Shown here one piece after another: positions 1 to 10,900 of a stretch of 64,000 nt of DNA. Source of the stretch: Asterias amurensis. Lineage: Eukaryota; Echinodermata; Asteroidea; Forcipulatida; Asteriidae. Each line of letters begins with the position of its first letter. The first letter of the stretch is position 1. The notes beneath the pieces were generated by a model. The model was not told where the DNA came from, ran no database searches, and saw only the letters and a list, made by a program, of their open reading frames with translations. The position numbers and the translations under genes were made by a program. The stretch covers positions 11,585,917 to 11,649,916 of the forward strand of contig NC_092655.1 in NCBI RefSeq assembly GCF_032118995.1. Direction: 5' to 3'.

Positions 1-159
1 TGCAGCGATCCTATGGAGCGTTCCAGCGGTCCAAAGGATTGCGGACATGCCCTTAGGAACGTTCTTAATTCTTATTGCGCTAGGAACGTGCCAAACTTTT
101 AGAATGTTTGGAATAAATGGGTTTAGTATGGTGGCCCAGAAGGGACATTGCATAACGCA

Positions 160-450
160 AATGTGTGCGCACACGTATGCAATGTCGTGAAACAAATCGC
201 GAATATATGCGCACACGTATACAATATCGTGAAACAATTCGCGAATATGTGCGCACACGTATGCAATGTCGTGAAACAATTCACGAATATGTGCGCACAC
301 GTATGCAATGTCGTGAAACAAATCGCGAATATGTGCGCACACGTATGCAATCTCGTGAACCAAATCGTGAGTATGTGCGCACATGTATGCAATCTCGTGA
401 ACCAAATCGTGACTATGTGCTCACACAAATGCAATTTGTTTTGCAATGTC
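160..450 (+). repeat. Left arm 42-bp tandem repeats of the foldback element
   Basis: About seven direct copies of a 42-bp unit. The first five are very similar and the last two drift (GTGAACCAAATCGTGA variants). Because 42 is a multiple of three and the unit lacks stops in several frames, long spurious reading frames cross it on both strands; none looks like a protein gene. Confidence 0.9.
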
Positions 451-744
451 GTGAATTTTATTGCATACCATGTTGCATACCATTAGAATGATGTTATAGT
501 TGTGGATAATTTGTTACCGATCTAGGGAGTACTGTGGCGCTACAGCAGGCTCCCTCTGTAAAGCATGTGTATACCCAGGAACTTGGCACCAGGCCAAGGA
601 AGACCACACGCCTCGCTTGCCTCACAACAAAGACTGCTGCTGCAATGACTACCGCTTATCTCACTGTTGGAAAGAAACCCCCCAGATCATTAGAAATTTT
701 ATTCAAAGGTATGCAACATGGTATGCAATAAAATTCACGACATC

Positions 745-920
745 GCTAATAATATTCGCAGACGTGTGCGCACATATTCGCGAATTGTTTCACGACATTG
801 CATACAAGTGCGCACATATTCGCGAATGTTTCACGACATTGCATATACGTGTGCGCACATATTTGCGAATTGTTTCACGACATTGCATACGTATGCGCAC
901 ACGTTTGCGATATGCGATGT
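745..920 (-). repeat. Right arm 42-bp tandem repeats of the foldback element
   Basis: About four copies of the same unit as the left arm, in inverted orientation. Units vary by a few bases (one has lost part of the GTGTGCGCACAC core). The lower copy number than the left arm shows that the arms expand or contract independently. Confidence 0.9.
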
Positions 921-944
921 CCCTTCAGGGCCACCATAGTTTAG

Positions 945-2069
945 AATGTTCAATTGCATCGTTATTAGAACCCACCATGGAGGTAGATCCCACTGACTTT
1001 GGAGTCGATCGTGGCTCGTTAGGGAGTACTGATGAAATACCATGTCAGTGTCAAGTACACATGTTTCATCATGTACCATTACATGACCGTAGTGAGGCGG
1101 CTTCAAAAGTACATGTGTCATGAATACCGTTCACGGAAGTCCCGTATGGTTGTGCGGAAGTATATTTTGACAGGGACTTTCTCAGTGATTTTGGAACTGC
1201 GTCATGCAGACGGTTGACCTTTGCAGCTTAGTTTCATACAGTTAAGAAGATAGCGGCTTACCAGATTAAGGTTGTCAGCCCAAGTGCCGTTATCCAGTCG
1301 TGTAACCATTTCGCGCACACGAAGTAAATACGGAAATGGAGACTGGGATCCGACTAGCGTATTTCCCGCCGAAGTTGGCCCAAATAGACCGATTGCGCTG
1401 CCAATGTGTAGAAAAACCATGGAGAAATAAACACAGCGGGACCCACACAGCTACACAGTAAAGACAAGGGCACACTCGTACCGATGGGCTATAATTGGCT
1501 GTATTTTCAATAAATAACACTTTTAACTAAAAACGGAACCCTATTTATAAAGTGGAATATTGTGGCATTGATTTCATCACATTTTCATTTATACAGAAGA
1601 GGCTTATTTTGAGAGTATGGTTAGACTACTAATTACATGTACTGCAGTTTGAGCGAGCTCACGCGCCGTGGATTGTGCGTTGTGCACGGCGTGAATTTGG
1701 GCTGTGATGTGTAGATCGCGAAGTTGTCCGACTCCTTATATCCCTATACCCTAAGCTTCTAACAAAATAATTTTAGGGTGAAAATAAAGGGATTTGTAGC
1801 TTCTTAATGGAATTTTTATACATCATTACAATTAGAGCAATGCATACCACACTTTCCATGCACAAACACGACATCATGTAAACATTCTCGTGGAATTTAG
1901 TGGTTTCCCATTACTGGCATTGTTCAGCCATAGCCACAAACTCCGAAACCAAATATTCTTCATTGATTTCGAGAATTTAGTCTTTTTGAGCCCCAAATTA
2001 AAAAAAGACATTGTTTTAATTTAAACAGTAACCATGTCTTTTTAACTCATGTTTATATGCAGTACGCCT
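945..2069. other. No recognisable gene
   Basis: Short frames only, without splice-supported similarity to any family I recognise. No long repeats were noticed. Confidence 0.6.
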
Positions 2070-2242
2070 GGGGTGGATTTCACAAAGGTAGTCCTAACTC
2101 AGGACTAGTCTTAGGCAATGTTAAGAGACTGGACCAGTCCTAAGTTAGGATGAGTTACTGGTCCTAGCTTAGGACCAGTCCTATCTCTTAGCATTGCTTA
2201 GGACTGGTCCTAAGTTAGGACTACCTTTGTGAAATCCACTCC
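2070..2242. mobile_element. Palindromic MITE, family D (ends GGTGGATTTCACAAAGG), copy 1
   Basis: An almost complete inverted repeat of ~170 bp. The left end GGTGGATTTCACAAAGG is mirrored by CCTTTGTGAAATCCAC, and the interior is made of repeated TCCTAACTTAGGACTAGTCC-type blocks on both arms. A second copy at 61813-61991 has the same order and length, which confirms a dispersed family. There is no coding capacity. Confidence 0.85.
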
Positions 2243-2424
2243 TGGTGTGTTTACAATTACATGCATCTAATACCCATTAAAGGACACGTGATGCACGGAG
2301 AGCAAACATTAAGCTGAAATTGTACGAAATTTATCACAAATTATTTACTTACTCCTAGTGATTTGTTATTATCTGCCCTAAAAATTATTCAAATGATTGA
2401 CTAAACCCAGCCCTTGTGATATGT

Positions 2425-2569
2425 GGGTGCGTTCGTTTAGCTTCCCCGGGTCAACCCCGGGGTGTGGCCGTTTTTTCCAGGACAAACGTGTGCAGATAAT
2501 TACCCACGTCTGCCTGCAAAAAAACCGCCACATACCGGGGTCGACCCAGGGAAGCTAAATGAACGCACC
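2425..2569. mobile_element. Palindromic MITE, family E (ends GGTGCGTTCG), copy 1
   Basis: GGTGCGTTCG followed by TTAGCTTCCCCGGGTC at the left is mirrored by GACCCAGGGAAGCTAAAT and GAACGCACC at the right, ~145 bp in all. A second, longer member is at 50846-51088. No clear target duplication could be identified. Confidence 0.8.
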
Positions 2570-2971
2570 TTTTGTTTGTCCCATTGGAAATGCTGTATTC
2601 ACCCCGCCCACTTTTAGTTAGTCCATGGAGTGATAGGGTGATATGATGGGTGCATGAACTAAGACGTTTAATGGTGAATTTTAGCACTAACTAGGATTAA
2701 AGGTCTGCATATTGTCTGAAAGTAAAAGTCATAGGCAAGAAAAGCTGTCCAAATATTTGTTCTAATGCTCAAGGAGCTCTATTTATTCATCTCCAACCAG
2801 TTACTGTACAATATTTACAACACTGACACCTTCAGCCAGGTTTTGAATCATGCGAATGCAAATGCAAAGTGAGTATTGACGATTGTCATCAGAACTCAAC
2901 AGTGGTGAATTATTCGTTGCGAATCTGTCACATCAATACTCCTTTCGCAATCACATTCGCAAACAGTATTA

Positions 2972-3140
2972 AAGCCACTGGACACCTTTGGTAATTGCCA
3001 AAGACCAGTCTTATTACTTGTGTACCGCAACATAAACATAACACAACAAAACTGTGAAAATATGAACTCCGTTGCTCTTCTGCAATACGATTCGAGTCAA
3101 CCCTTCTGTAATTTGCACTTTAGAAAACATTCACTGTTTT
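2972..3140. repeat. Fragment of TTAA MITE family A
   Basis: Starts at a TTAA with AGCCACTGGACACCTTTGG and continues with the internal family A sequence (AAAGACCAGTCTTATTACTT, then AACTGTGAAAATATGAACTC). The right end is missing, so this is a truncated, diverged copy. Confidence 0.65.
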
Positions 3141-3164
3141 TTTTTTATGACAAACTATGCCGGC

Positions 3165-3480
3165 CGCGGTATGATATCATGTGGTTCAAGCGACGCTTTT
3201 GTGCATGCATCTACACAGTTCGCAGTCAACCCTCCTACTAACTGACCATTCAATATCATCAACTGTGGGTTTAAGTGAATGCATTTTAGTATCATTTGGT
3301 GAAAGCATCTACATAGTGCACAGTTAACCCTCCTACTGTTTGACCATTCGACATTGCTACCTGTTATTTTGAATGATAGGTAAGCTATACAAGCATGGAA
3401 TATGACATCATGTAGTAAATGCATCAGCCATCGAAACAGTAACAACTCAACCCTCCTGTCTTTCCACAGACCCCTTGCGT
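3165..3480. repeat. Degenerate ~115-bp tandem repeat, about three units
   Basis: The motifs ATGATATCATGTGGTTCAAG, GCATCTACACAGTTCGCAGT and AACCCTCCTACT-like recur near 3170-3240, 3290-3350 and 3400-3465 with considerable divergence. Reading frames here are incidental. Confidence 0.5.
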
Positions 3481-4810
3481 AATGCAAAATGCTACACGGA
3501 CGCTGAGCTCATGCACTGAATTTTTCACACAAAGAACATCTGTTGTTCAATAACTTGCCTTCTGTTGACCTCAGTGAGAGCACTTATTGAACCCAGTGAG
3601 AGCACTTTTTGACTCTAGTTAGAGGCCCTTTTGACCCCTGTGAGGGTGCATGCAAGAGGTCTATACCATCCATATATGTGGTTATGAATGGTAGATACAC
3701 TGTTCCAGCCTATGATACGATATTGTAGTGACTGCACGTACACAGCAGATAGAAATGTACTTGTATGTATACAGTTGTTCCACCCTACAAAAAGCATACA
3801 GTGGAATGGCATTCAAATATTTAAAAGCATAAGATCATTAAACAAAGTCTAGATCACAGGTGTAAGAGCATAATAACACCATGTCCGATTCACGCCACTT
3901 CTGGTGTGGCCATTTGCTGATAAAACAACATTAGAAATCATCACTTTGTAGAAATCTGGTTGGAAAAGTTCATTTTGTCCCCAACACCGAGAATTGTGTA
4001 GAAATGTTGTCTGGTAGTGCTGTCTTTTGAATCAACTTCCTTTGCCATGTTAACTTAAGATATTGGGGTGACACACAGACAAGCAGCCGATTTCACGAAA
4101 CTTTATGCAACTGTGTAAGTCCACTTGTGCAACGTTTATGGAGCAACTTGGGCATGTTACACATTTTCCAACTGTGGACCTTTCCCGAACCATGGACCCC
4201 AATATCCCCTTTTGTTATAGGTCCCTGGTTTGAATGTGTTTACCTACTGACACACCCACTGTGGGACTAAATCCCCAATTAAACCGCCATATCCACTGTT
4301 GAAGCCTTCAATTTTGAAACACCCCGTTATTGCCATGTCATGTTTTGACATCCGGAAGCACCATGGTTTTAGGCAATTTCCTACATGTACATATATTTGT
4401 ACAGACTTGATACAACTAGGCCTGGGCACCAGTGAAATTTACTATTCCACTAGTCACACCTGAATTTGTAACGACTTCAACACTAGTCGGGACTTATCTC
4501 CATAAATCTGGGATATTATCTCCATAGTATACTGTTTGCCACAGCTGCAATATAGTCAAATTCACGCTGAAAGGATTGAAGGATTGTGTCACTGCTGAGT
4601 CTGATTGTGTTGTGTAAATAAATTATGTGGTCGTGAATAGTCGTAAGCGACACAATTGGTTCACCAAGCAGGTAGTCCCAACTATTTTTGTAGCTGTTGT
4701 GGCACCATGATTAATCAAGTAGTTGAAAAACGGTACTCGCGACTCAACTAAGTAAGCAATAGTCTCAACTTTAACACTAGTCGCACAGGCTTCGATAAAG
4801 TAAACTTTCC
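3481..4810. other. 3' flank of UBLCP1, no separate gene seen
   Basis: Lies downstream of the minus-strand UBLCP1 stop codon and probably contains its 3' untranslated region. I see no convincing coding exon and no obvious repeat family. Confidence 0.5.
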
Positions 4811-4963
4811 TCAAGATTTTGGCGGGGGTTTGTAGGACTCCCACTGTCTGTGGTTCAAGTGGCTCAGATCATCCAGGCTTGAGATGTCCTCCAGATACCG
4901 AGCAAGTCTCAACAACTCTTTGTCCTTATCTCGATTTTTGTGAGCTTGACGAAACGGCCGGAT
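4811..4963 (-). CDS. UBLCP1: UBLCP1 exon 7 (stop)
   Basis: Encodes [20 protein letters not shown] and continues to [16 protein letters not shown], ending at TGA (4811-4813). Acceptor ctgtag|ATCCGG. The exon is in the correct phase to follow exon 6. Confidence 0.93.
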   Translation of the reverse strand: MRPFRQAHKNRDKDKELLRLARYLEDISSLDDLSHLNHRQWESYKPPPKS

Positions 4964-7900
4964 CTACAGAGTGGAAAAAGTGGTAACAAAAATTACCCAT
5001 ATATCAGAAAATTTACCCTGACGTCATCATCACTGTACCCATGATGACGCCCCTGTGGCTTGTGTATGGTGGGGTGTCATGGTTGAGCGATTAAGTGCGC
5101 CGGACTCAAACTCTGGTGTTTCTGATCAATACATACATGTAGAGAGTGGGTTCGAGTCTCAGTTGTGACACCTAAGTCCTTAAAGAAACTGGACACCTTT
5201 GGTAATTGTAAAAAAAACAGTCTTCCTACTTGGTGTATCTCAACATATGCACAAAATAACATACCTGTGAAAATTTGGTCTAAACTCATGTGGTCGTCAA
5301 AGTTGCATGATAATAATGGAAGAAAAAACACCCTAGTTACACAAAGTTTTTTGCTTTCATGCTTGATTTCGAGAACTCACACGTTGGGTCTCAAAATGAA
5401 TTCAAATGATTTCTTGAAAAGTTCTGTTTTATCAAAAACTACATGACTTCAGAGGGAGCCGTTTCTCACTATGTATGATACTGTCAACGGCACTCCATTC
5501 CTTGTTACCCAAGTAAGTTTTTAAGCTTACAATGTACAACTAATTTGAGTATTAACCCATAGTGTCCAGTACCTTTAAAGCCATTGGATACTTTCGGTAA
5601 ACAGTAATGTCCAAGGCCCACACTTCGTGTATCACAACTTATACCGGTAAACAAAATAACAAACCTGCGAAGATTTAGGATCAATCCGTCACCCGAGTCT
5701 AGAGAAAATAATGAGAAAACCCACCCTTGTTTCTGCACGTTTCGCCGTGACATGACATGTGTTTAAAATAAATGCATAATTCTTGATATCGAGAAATGAT
5801 ACAGTTTTAATTTTTTTTTTTTAAGTAAAGCATTTCGTTGAATAGTATTTTCCAGAGAAGTCTTTCACCATAACCTTCTGTTAAACCCTGTAAGTTATTT
5901 GTAAAACTGTGAACTTTTAATTTTTGTTCTGTACCGAAAGTGTCCAATGGCTTTAAGCAAGACAATTAACCATGACGCTTTGTTGGTCCCGTGTGTTGTA
6001 AATCGCACATAAAATAACCCAATTGTACTTATCGAAGAGAAGCCATTCACCATGGTTTCCTGGTTTATTTGGCTGCATATTGCGTCATAAAGAAGTAGCT
6101 CTCATAATTTTAACATAGTCCCACATATCTTGCATGAAAATACTGGATGCTGGAGCGCCTTGAGCGTTAAACTGAGTGACGCAAGTTACTATTATTATTA
6201 GTCGCATTTGACGTACATGCATGTACAAGAGTCCAATATCTTTTTGTATGTCAAAGTCATAATGTATGGACGAGTCACAACAAGTCCGATTTGGTCACCA
6301 AGTCAAGTCAAGTCACAATCAGTCAAGTACACGTACCACATTATTTTGTCTCCCCAAGCTGCCTAGTATATGTAAAGAAAGAAAATTGACTCGCCCACCG
6401 CTATCTCAACTCGCACTAGGTGGCCAGGTTACCGCTAATTTAGAGCCCTGGCCCGCTTATTCTATTTAATCTCAGTCAGAGCAGACCATGCTTGTGCCGC
6501 AGCTACGTTTGTGCATCAAGGTGTTTAGACCAAACATAAGCTGAAAGTCAAATCCTATGGAATTGCCAAAGTAGCTTCTGACTTGCATTTGTAACAAGTC
6601 ATTATATGCAAGTCCAAGTGAAGTCAAAAGTCAATACTGAAAGTTACAATTGAAATCTCAAGTAAACAATAGCACGTCGAGTCTGACTCTGGTCCCATTC
6701 ACATGAATCGAGTCAACAACTCTGCCTCACAATGCAATGCCTCAAATCACCTCTGATGTTGCAATAATTAAACTTTTTGCTGAACCAAAAGACAAGCTTA
6801 CCTTGAGACCATTTTGGGGGTTCATTAGGAAGTTCCTTCGTAGGTCGTCAAACATTATGGTGTTGGTAGTGGTGTACTGCTTGAATTTACCCCAAATAAC
6901 ACCTAGAGGTTTTGTCTGTAAGAGAAAATCAGAATAAAACTTGAGGCTTTCCTTCTCTTTTTGTCCATTTGGTAAAACCGACTTGACTAGGGAACTCAAC
7001 TAAGAAAAATAGTCGGCAAGTTTTGTTATTAAGTTCCAACCAAATTTCTGTTAGTTCTTTCAACAAAAGCATGTTCAGTGGTTGTATTATAAACTTGGGC
7101 CATGTTCAGACAGCACACTAAAGGGAGACGCAAACTTTACGAACAGCCTGGGTGTGGGTGGAAAACCGTAAAAATCAACCTTGCGTTCAGACAGCTAGAA
7201 GTTAAACTTGATACGGTTTATCTTCTGCTTTAAGAGGTTACTCAGTACTGTGACCCAACACAACAACATCCGGATCACCTCCGAGGATTTAAAACCAGAT
7301 GTGTTTGCTTTTATTCTGCCCACACACCATGCTTAAGGATAAAACCAAAGTGGTTTATAGTTAAAATCTTGCCGACCAATGTAATTTAAAATCGATTCAG
7401 CAAAGTTTTAAGAGCGTTCAGACAAACAAAGTAATAACCGAATGAGTTAAAACTGTTTAAAACGACTTTAGTACTGTGTTTAAACAGACTAAAGGTGTAT
7501 TGTTACTGCCAAAAGAAACGATCAGAGTTTGAAACATCGTGGTAACACCTCAGTCTGGGAAAAAAAATATAGATGCATCAACGTGCAGCACCTTCCTTGC
7601 TAGAAAATGTTAGTTTCTATCTCCCACAACAAAGAAATTATGGAGCAGCAAAATGGGAGGAGAAAGCTCATTAATACAGAGGTTGCAGGTACTGGTAAAA
7701 CTCCTACTTTAAGCCATTGGACACTTTCCGTAAACAGTATTGTCCAAAGCCCCACACTTTGTGTTTCACAACTTACATTATAAAATATTAACAAACCTGT
7801 GAAAATTTAGGCTCAATCGGTCACTGGGGTCGGGAGAAAATAACGGGAAAACCCACCCTTAATTCTGCACGTAAGTTATTTGTAAATCTGTGAACTTTTA

Positions 7901-10900
7901 TTGTTTTTCCTGTTCTGAACGTGTATAATGGCTTTAAAGCCATTGGACACTTTCGGTACACAGTATTGTCCAAGTCCAACCCTTCGTGTATCACAACTTA
8001 TAAATAAAATGACAAAACTGTGAAAATTTTGGCTCAATCGGTCATCGGAGTCAGGAGAAAAAAACGGGTAAACCCACCCTTGGTTTCCGCCTGTTTCACC
8101 GCGTCATGACATGTGTTTAAAATAAATACGCAATTCTCGCTATCGAGAATTGATAATTGTTTTAATGTTTTCTCAAAAAGTAAAGCATTTCATGGAATAA
8201 TATTTCAAGAGAAGTCCTTCACCATTACCTTCTGTTATCCCTGTAAGTTATTTGTAAATCTGTGAACTTTTTTTGGTTTCTGTTCTGAAAGTGTATAGTG
8301 GCTTTAAACAAAATTTTCTTTGTTAAACCTGTGGTTATTTTTTTGCAAACTTGGTTATCATTTTCCATGTTTAAAAGGAAGTACCTATTTTTGAACTTCT
8401 GGCTTCCCATTTTAGAAGCTTCTGTAAGTAATTCAAAAATGAATGTGTGAAAGGTTGCAAACTTAAATTTGCACCCCTTCACATATTAGTCATTTTTTAT
8501 AGTAACATAATTGTGACTGGTTGGGGGGGGGATACTACAAATGGGGGGGGGAGAGGACTACTACAAATGAAAGTGTGTTAGCTCCCTTGCCACTGTCTTC
8601 AATCGCATTTGGTGAGCAGATGACCACTAAGGTCAAACTCTGTGCAATCACAACTAGAACTTAAAATGTCCCTGTAGATGATGTGTAACCAACTTATTAC
8701 AATGTCTTGGCTTATGGCGACGACGATACAGAAGTGAATGGTCTCAGAAGGGGTAAGTTCAATGTTCACCTTAATGAGTGCATACTCAAGACCCAATTTA
8801 ATAAAGCCTGTAAGCACACAAACCTGTTAAGCACAGACAAAGATCGCTTAGCAGATAAAAGCTGATAAAGTTTACATTGTTGTGACTGATGACCCACCAA
8901 TTTTTGGCTAGTAAAGTAATCTGCAAAGCAGTATTTTCTGCTTAATTAAGAATTTGGGCCCAGAACTACAAAACAAAAAGAAATGTATACCAGAGTCGCC
9001 TGAACCAAATATATAGGAACAACTCTAGGTCAATCCTAATTAATTTTGGTTTCAGACAGGCACACTTAAAATAACATTTTATTCGGTTCAGCTCATGACG
9101 AGATCGACATACATGTATGTAAACCAAGGCACTCTACAGTCATTCCGAACGTCTATAAATGATTGTCCAGTCACTCTTAACTGTTGTTTCAGGCGTCAAA
9201 CTTTTCAGTAACTTATTAATACAGAACTTGGTTCGGCCAAAGATTATAGAGCGCCGCAAGGCGCAAGATGCGGAACTGAAGCTTTATCTATTATTGGAAC
9301 GTGAAATACGCATGGGCACCATTTCAGCAAGTGAATGTTTTGTTTCCCATTGAAAGGAATGGTCATTTTCTGCACTGATCTGCACAGGTCTATTGTTGTA
9401 TCAAAATAGTTACTTGCCAAAATGGCGTCCAGTGGGATTTCACATTCCAGCCTGAGTTCCGCATCTTGTGCCTCGGGGCGCTATATAATCTTTGGTTCGG
9501 CAAAACTCTGGGGTGTTCGGTCAGCTGCCACTTGGCGCTCTTAACTCTCCCATTGAGTTCAATTTAAAGTGTGTTTGTTAATTTTTAAATGGTTTAATGG
9601 TATTTGCCATATGTACGTGTATCTGCATGATCTTGTTGCTACTAGGCCTGTAGTTAGATCTACTCATTCTGCAAGTGATAATAATAATAATAATAATAAT
9701 ACCATTTATATAGCGCCTTTTCCTAAGGTTACAAGGCGCTCAGAGAATGACAGGAAAAAACAAAAAAGGGAATGCAAACAAAACCAAGAGGAAAACCACG
9801 ACTAGGCAAAGCTAGCAGCATTTAGCCAAGAAAGTCCCGCGCAAAGCCGGACTCTCTTTGACTAAAACCGCAGGCCAAGCAAGCGAGATTTACTGATTGT
9901 AAATGAATGTTTTCAGAGACCTTTTGAACAAGGTAACAGAGCTAGAACTTTTGGTTGAGTTTGGAAGGGAATTCCACATCCTAGGGCCTGCAACTGAAAA
10001 TGCTCTGTCTCCTGATTTTCTGGTGGTTCGAGGAATATACAAGTTGCCCTGTGAACGTAAGTTGCTCTTTGTAGCCCTGGTTTCTAATGAGTTGGAAATG
10101 TATGCGGGAAAAGTACCAGACATACACTTAAACATGTTTAAGGCCAATTTGAACATTATTCGTTTTTCTACTGGGAGCCAGTGCAGCTGTTTGATCAGTG
10201 GTGAAGTGGGGACATGGTTTGGGTAGGAGAAGATGATACGGGATGCTCTGTTTTGTATCTTTTGTAACTTGCTTAAATCAGATTGCTTGAGACCACATAA
10301 CAAAGAGTTGCAGTAGTCCAATCTGGAGAGTACAAGTGCCCTAACAGCGGCGTGACAGGCTTCAGCGTCAATGTACTTTCGGATTCTACCAATATTTCGA
10401 AGGTGGTAGTTAGCTGATTTGCAGACTGATGTGACATGATCACTCATCGACATAGTATTGTCGAAGACAACACCAAGATTCCGGATGGAAGTTGATGGGT
10501 GGAGTGTGCTGTTGTTTATAGGGAGAGTCAGATGGGCAAGATGTTTGTAGTTACAGCTTGAAGAGGCAATGAAAAATTCAGTTTTCTCTTCGTTTAGCTG
10601 AAGCTTGTTGCTTGACATCCAGTGTTGAACGTCACTGATGCACTTCGAGAGCTTGAACAACCCACATTCTGCGTCATTGGGGATTTTGGGGTCAAATTCT
10701 ACGTAGATTTGGATGTCATCTGCATACATGTGAAACTTGACCTCATGCTGACGAAGAAGATCACCGATTGGGGACAGGTACATGGTGAAAGCCTGAGGAC
10801 CTATAACAGATCCTTGCGGGACACCGAAGCGAAGAACAGTTTCATCGGAGGTGACACCGTCAGGTAGGATAACCCGACTCTTGCGATTGTTGAAGTATGA

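Larger units (their letters stand above)
121..944. mobile_element. Foldback-type transposon with tandem-repeat arms and 6-bp target duplication
   Basis: The element runs from 127 to 938. Its ends are inverted copies of TATGGTGGCCC, and it is flanked on both sides by the direct repeat GTTTAG (121-126 and 939-944), which reads as a target site duplication. Each arm is built of ~42-bp tandem units containing GTGCGCACAC and GCAATGTCGTGAAACAA: about seven units on the left (roughly 160-450) and about four, inverted, on the right (roughly 745-920). The innermost parts of the arms (440-482 and 708-750) also match in inverted orientation. A ~225-bp non-repetitive core lies between them and has no recognisable transposase. 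Long inverted arms made of subrepeats define foldback (FB/TU-like) elements, which are known from sea urchins. It is non-autonomous; the superfamily cannot be assigned from sequence alone. Confidence 0.85.

Noticed and set aside
160..450. Possible CRISPR-like array (regular repeats)
   Set aside because: Units are contiguous with no unique spacers, and the context is an animal genome with introns. The same applies to the 82-bp array at 49.4-50.2 kb.
123..491. Three overlapping repetitive reading frames on both strands
   Set aside because: They are produced by the 42-bp tandem units of the foldback arm (42 = 14 codons); no start context, no domain, and copy-to-copy changes do not preserve protein.
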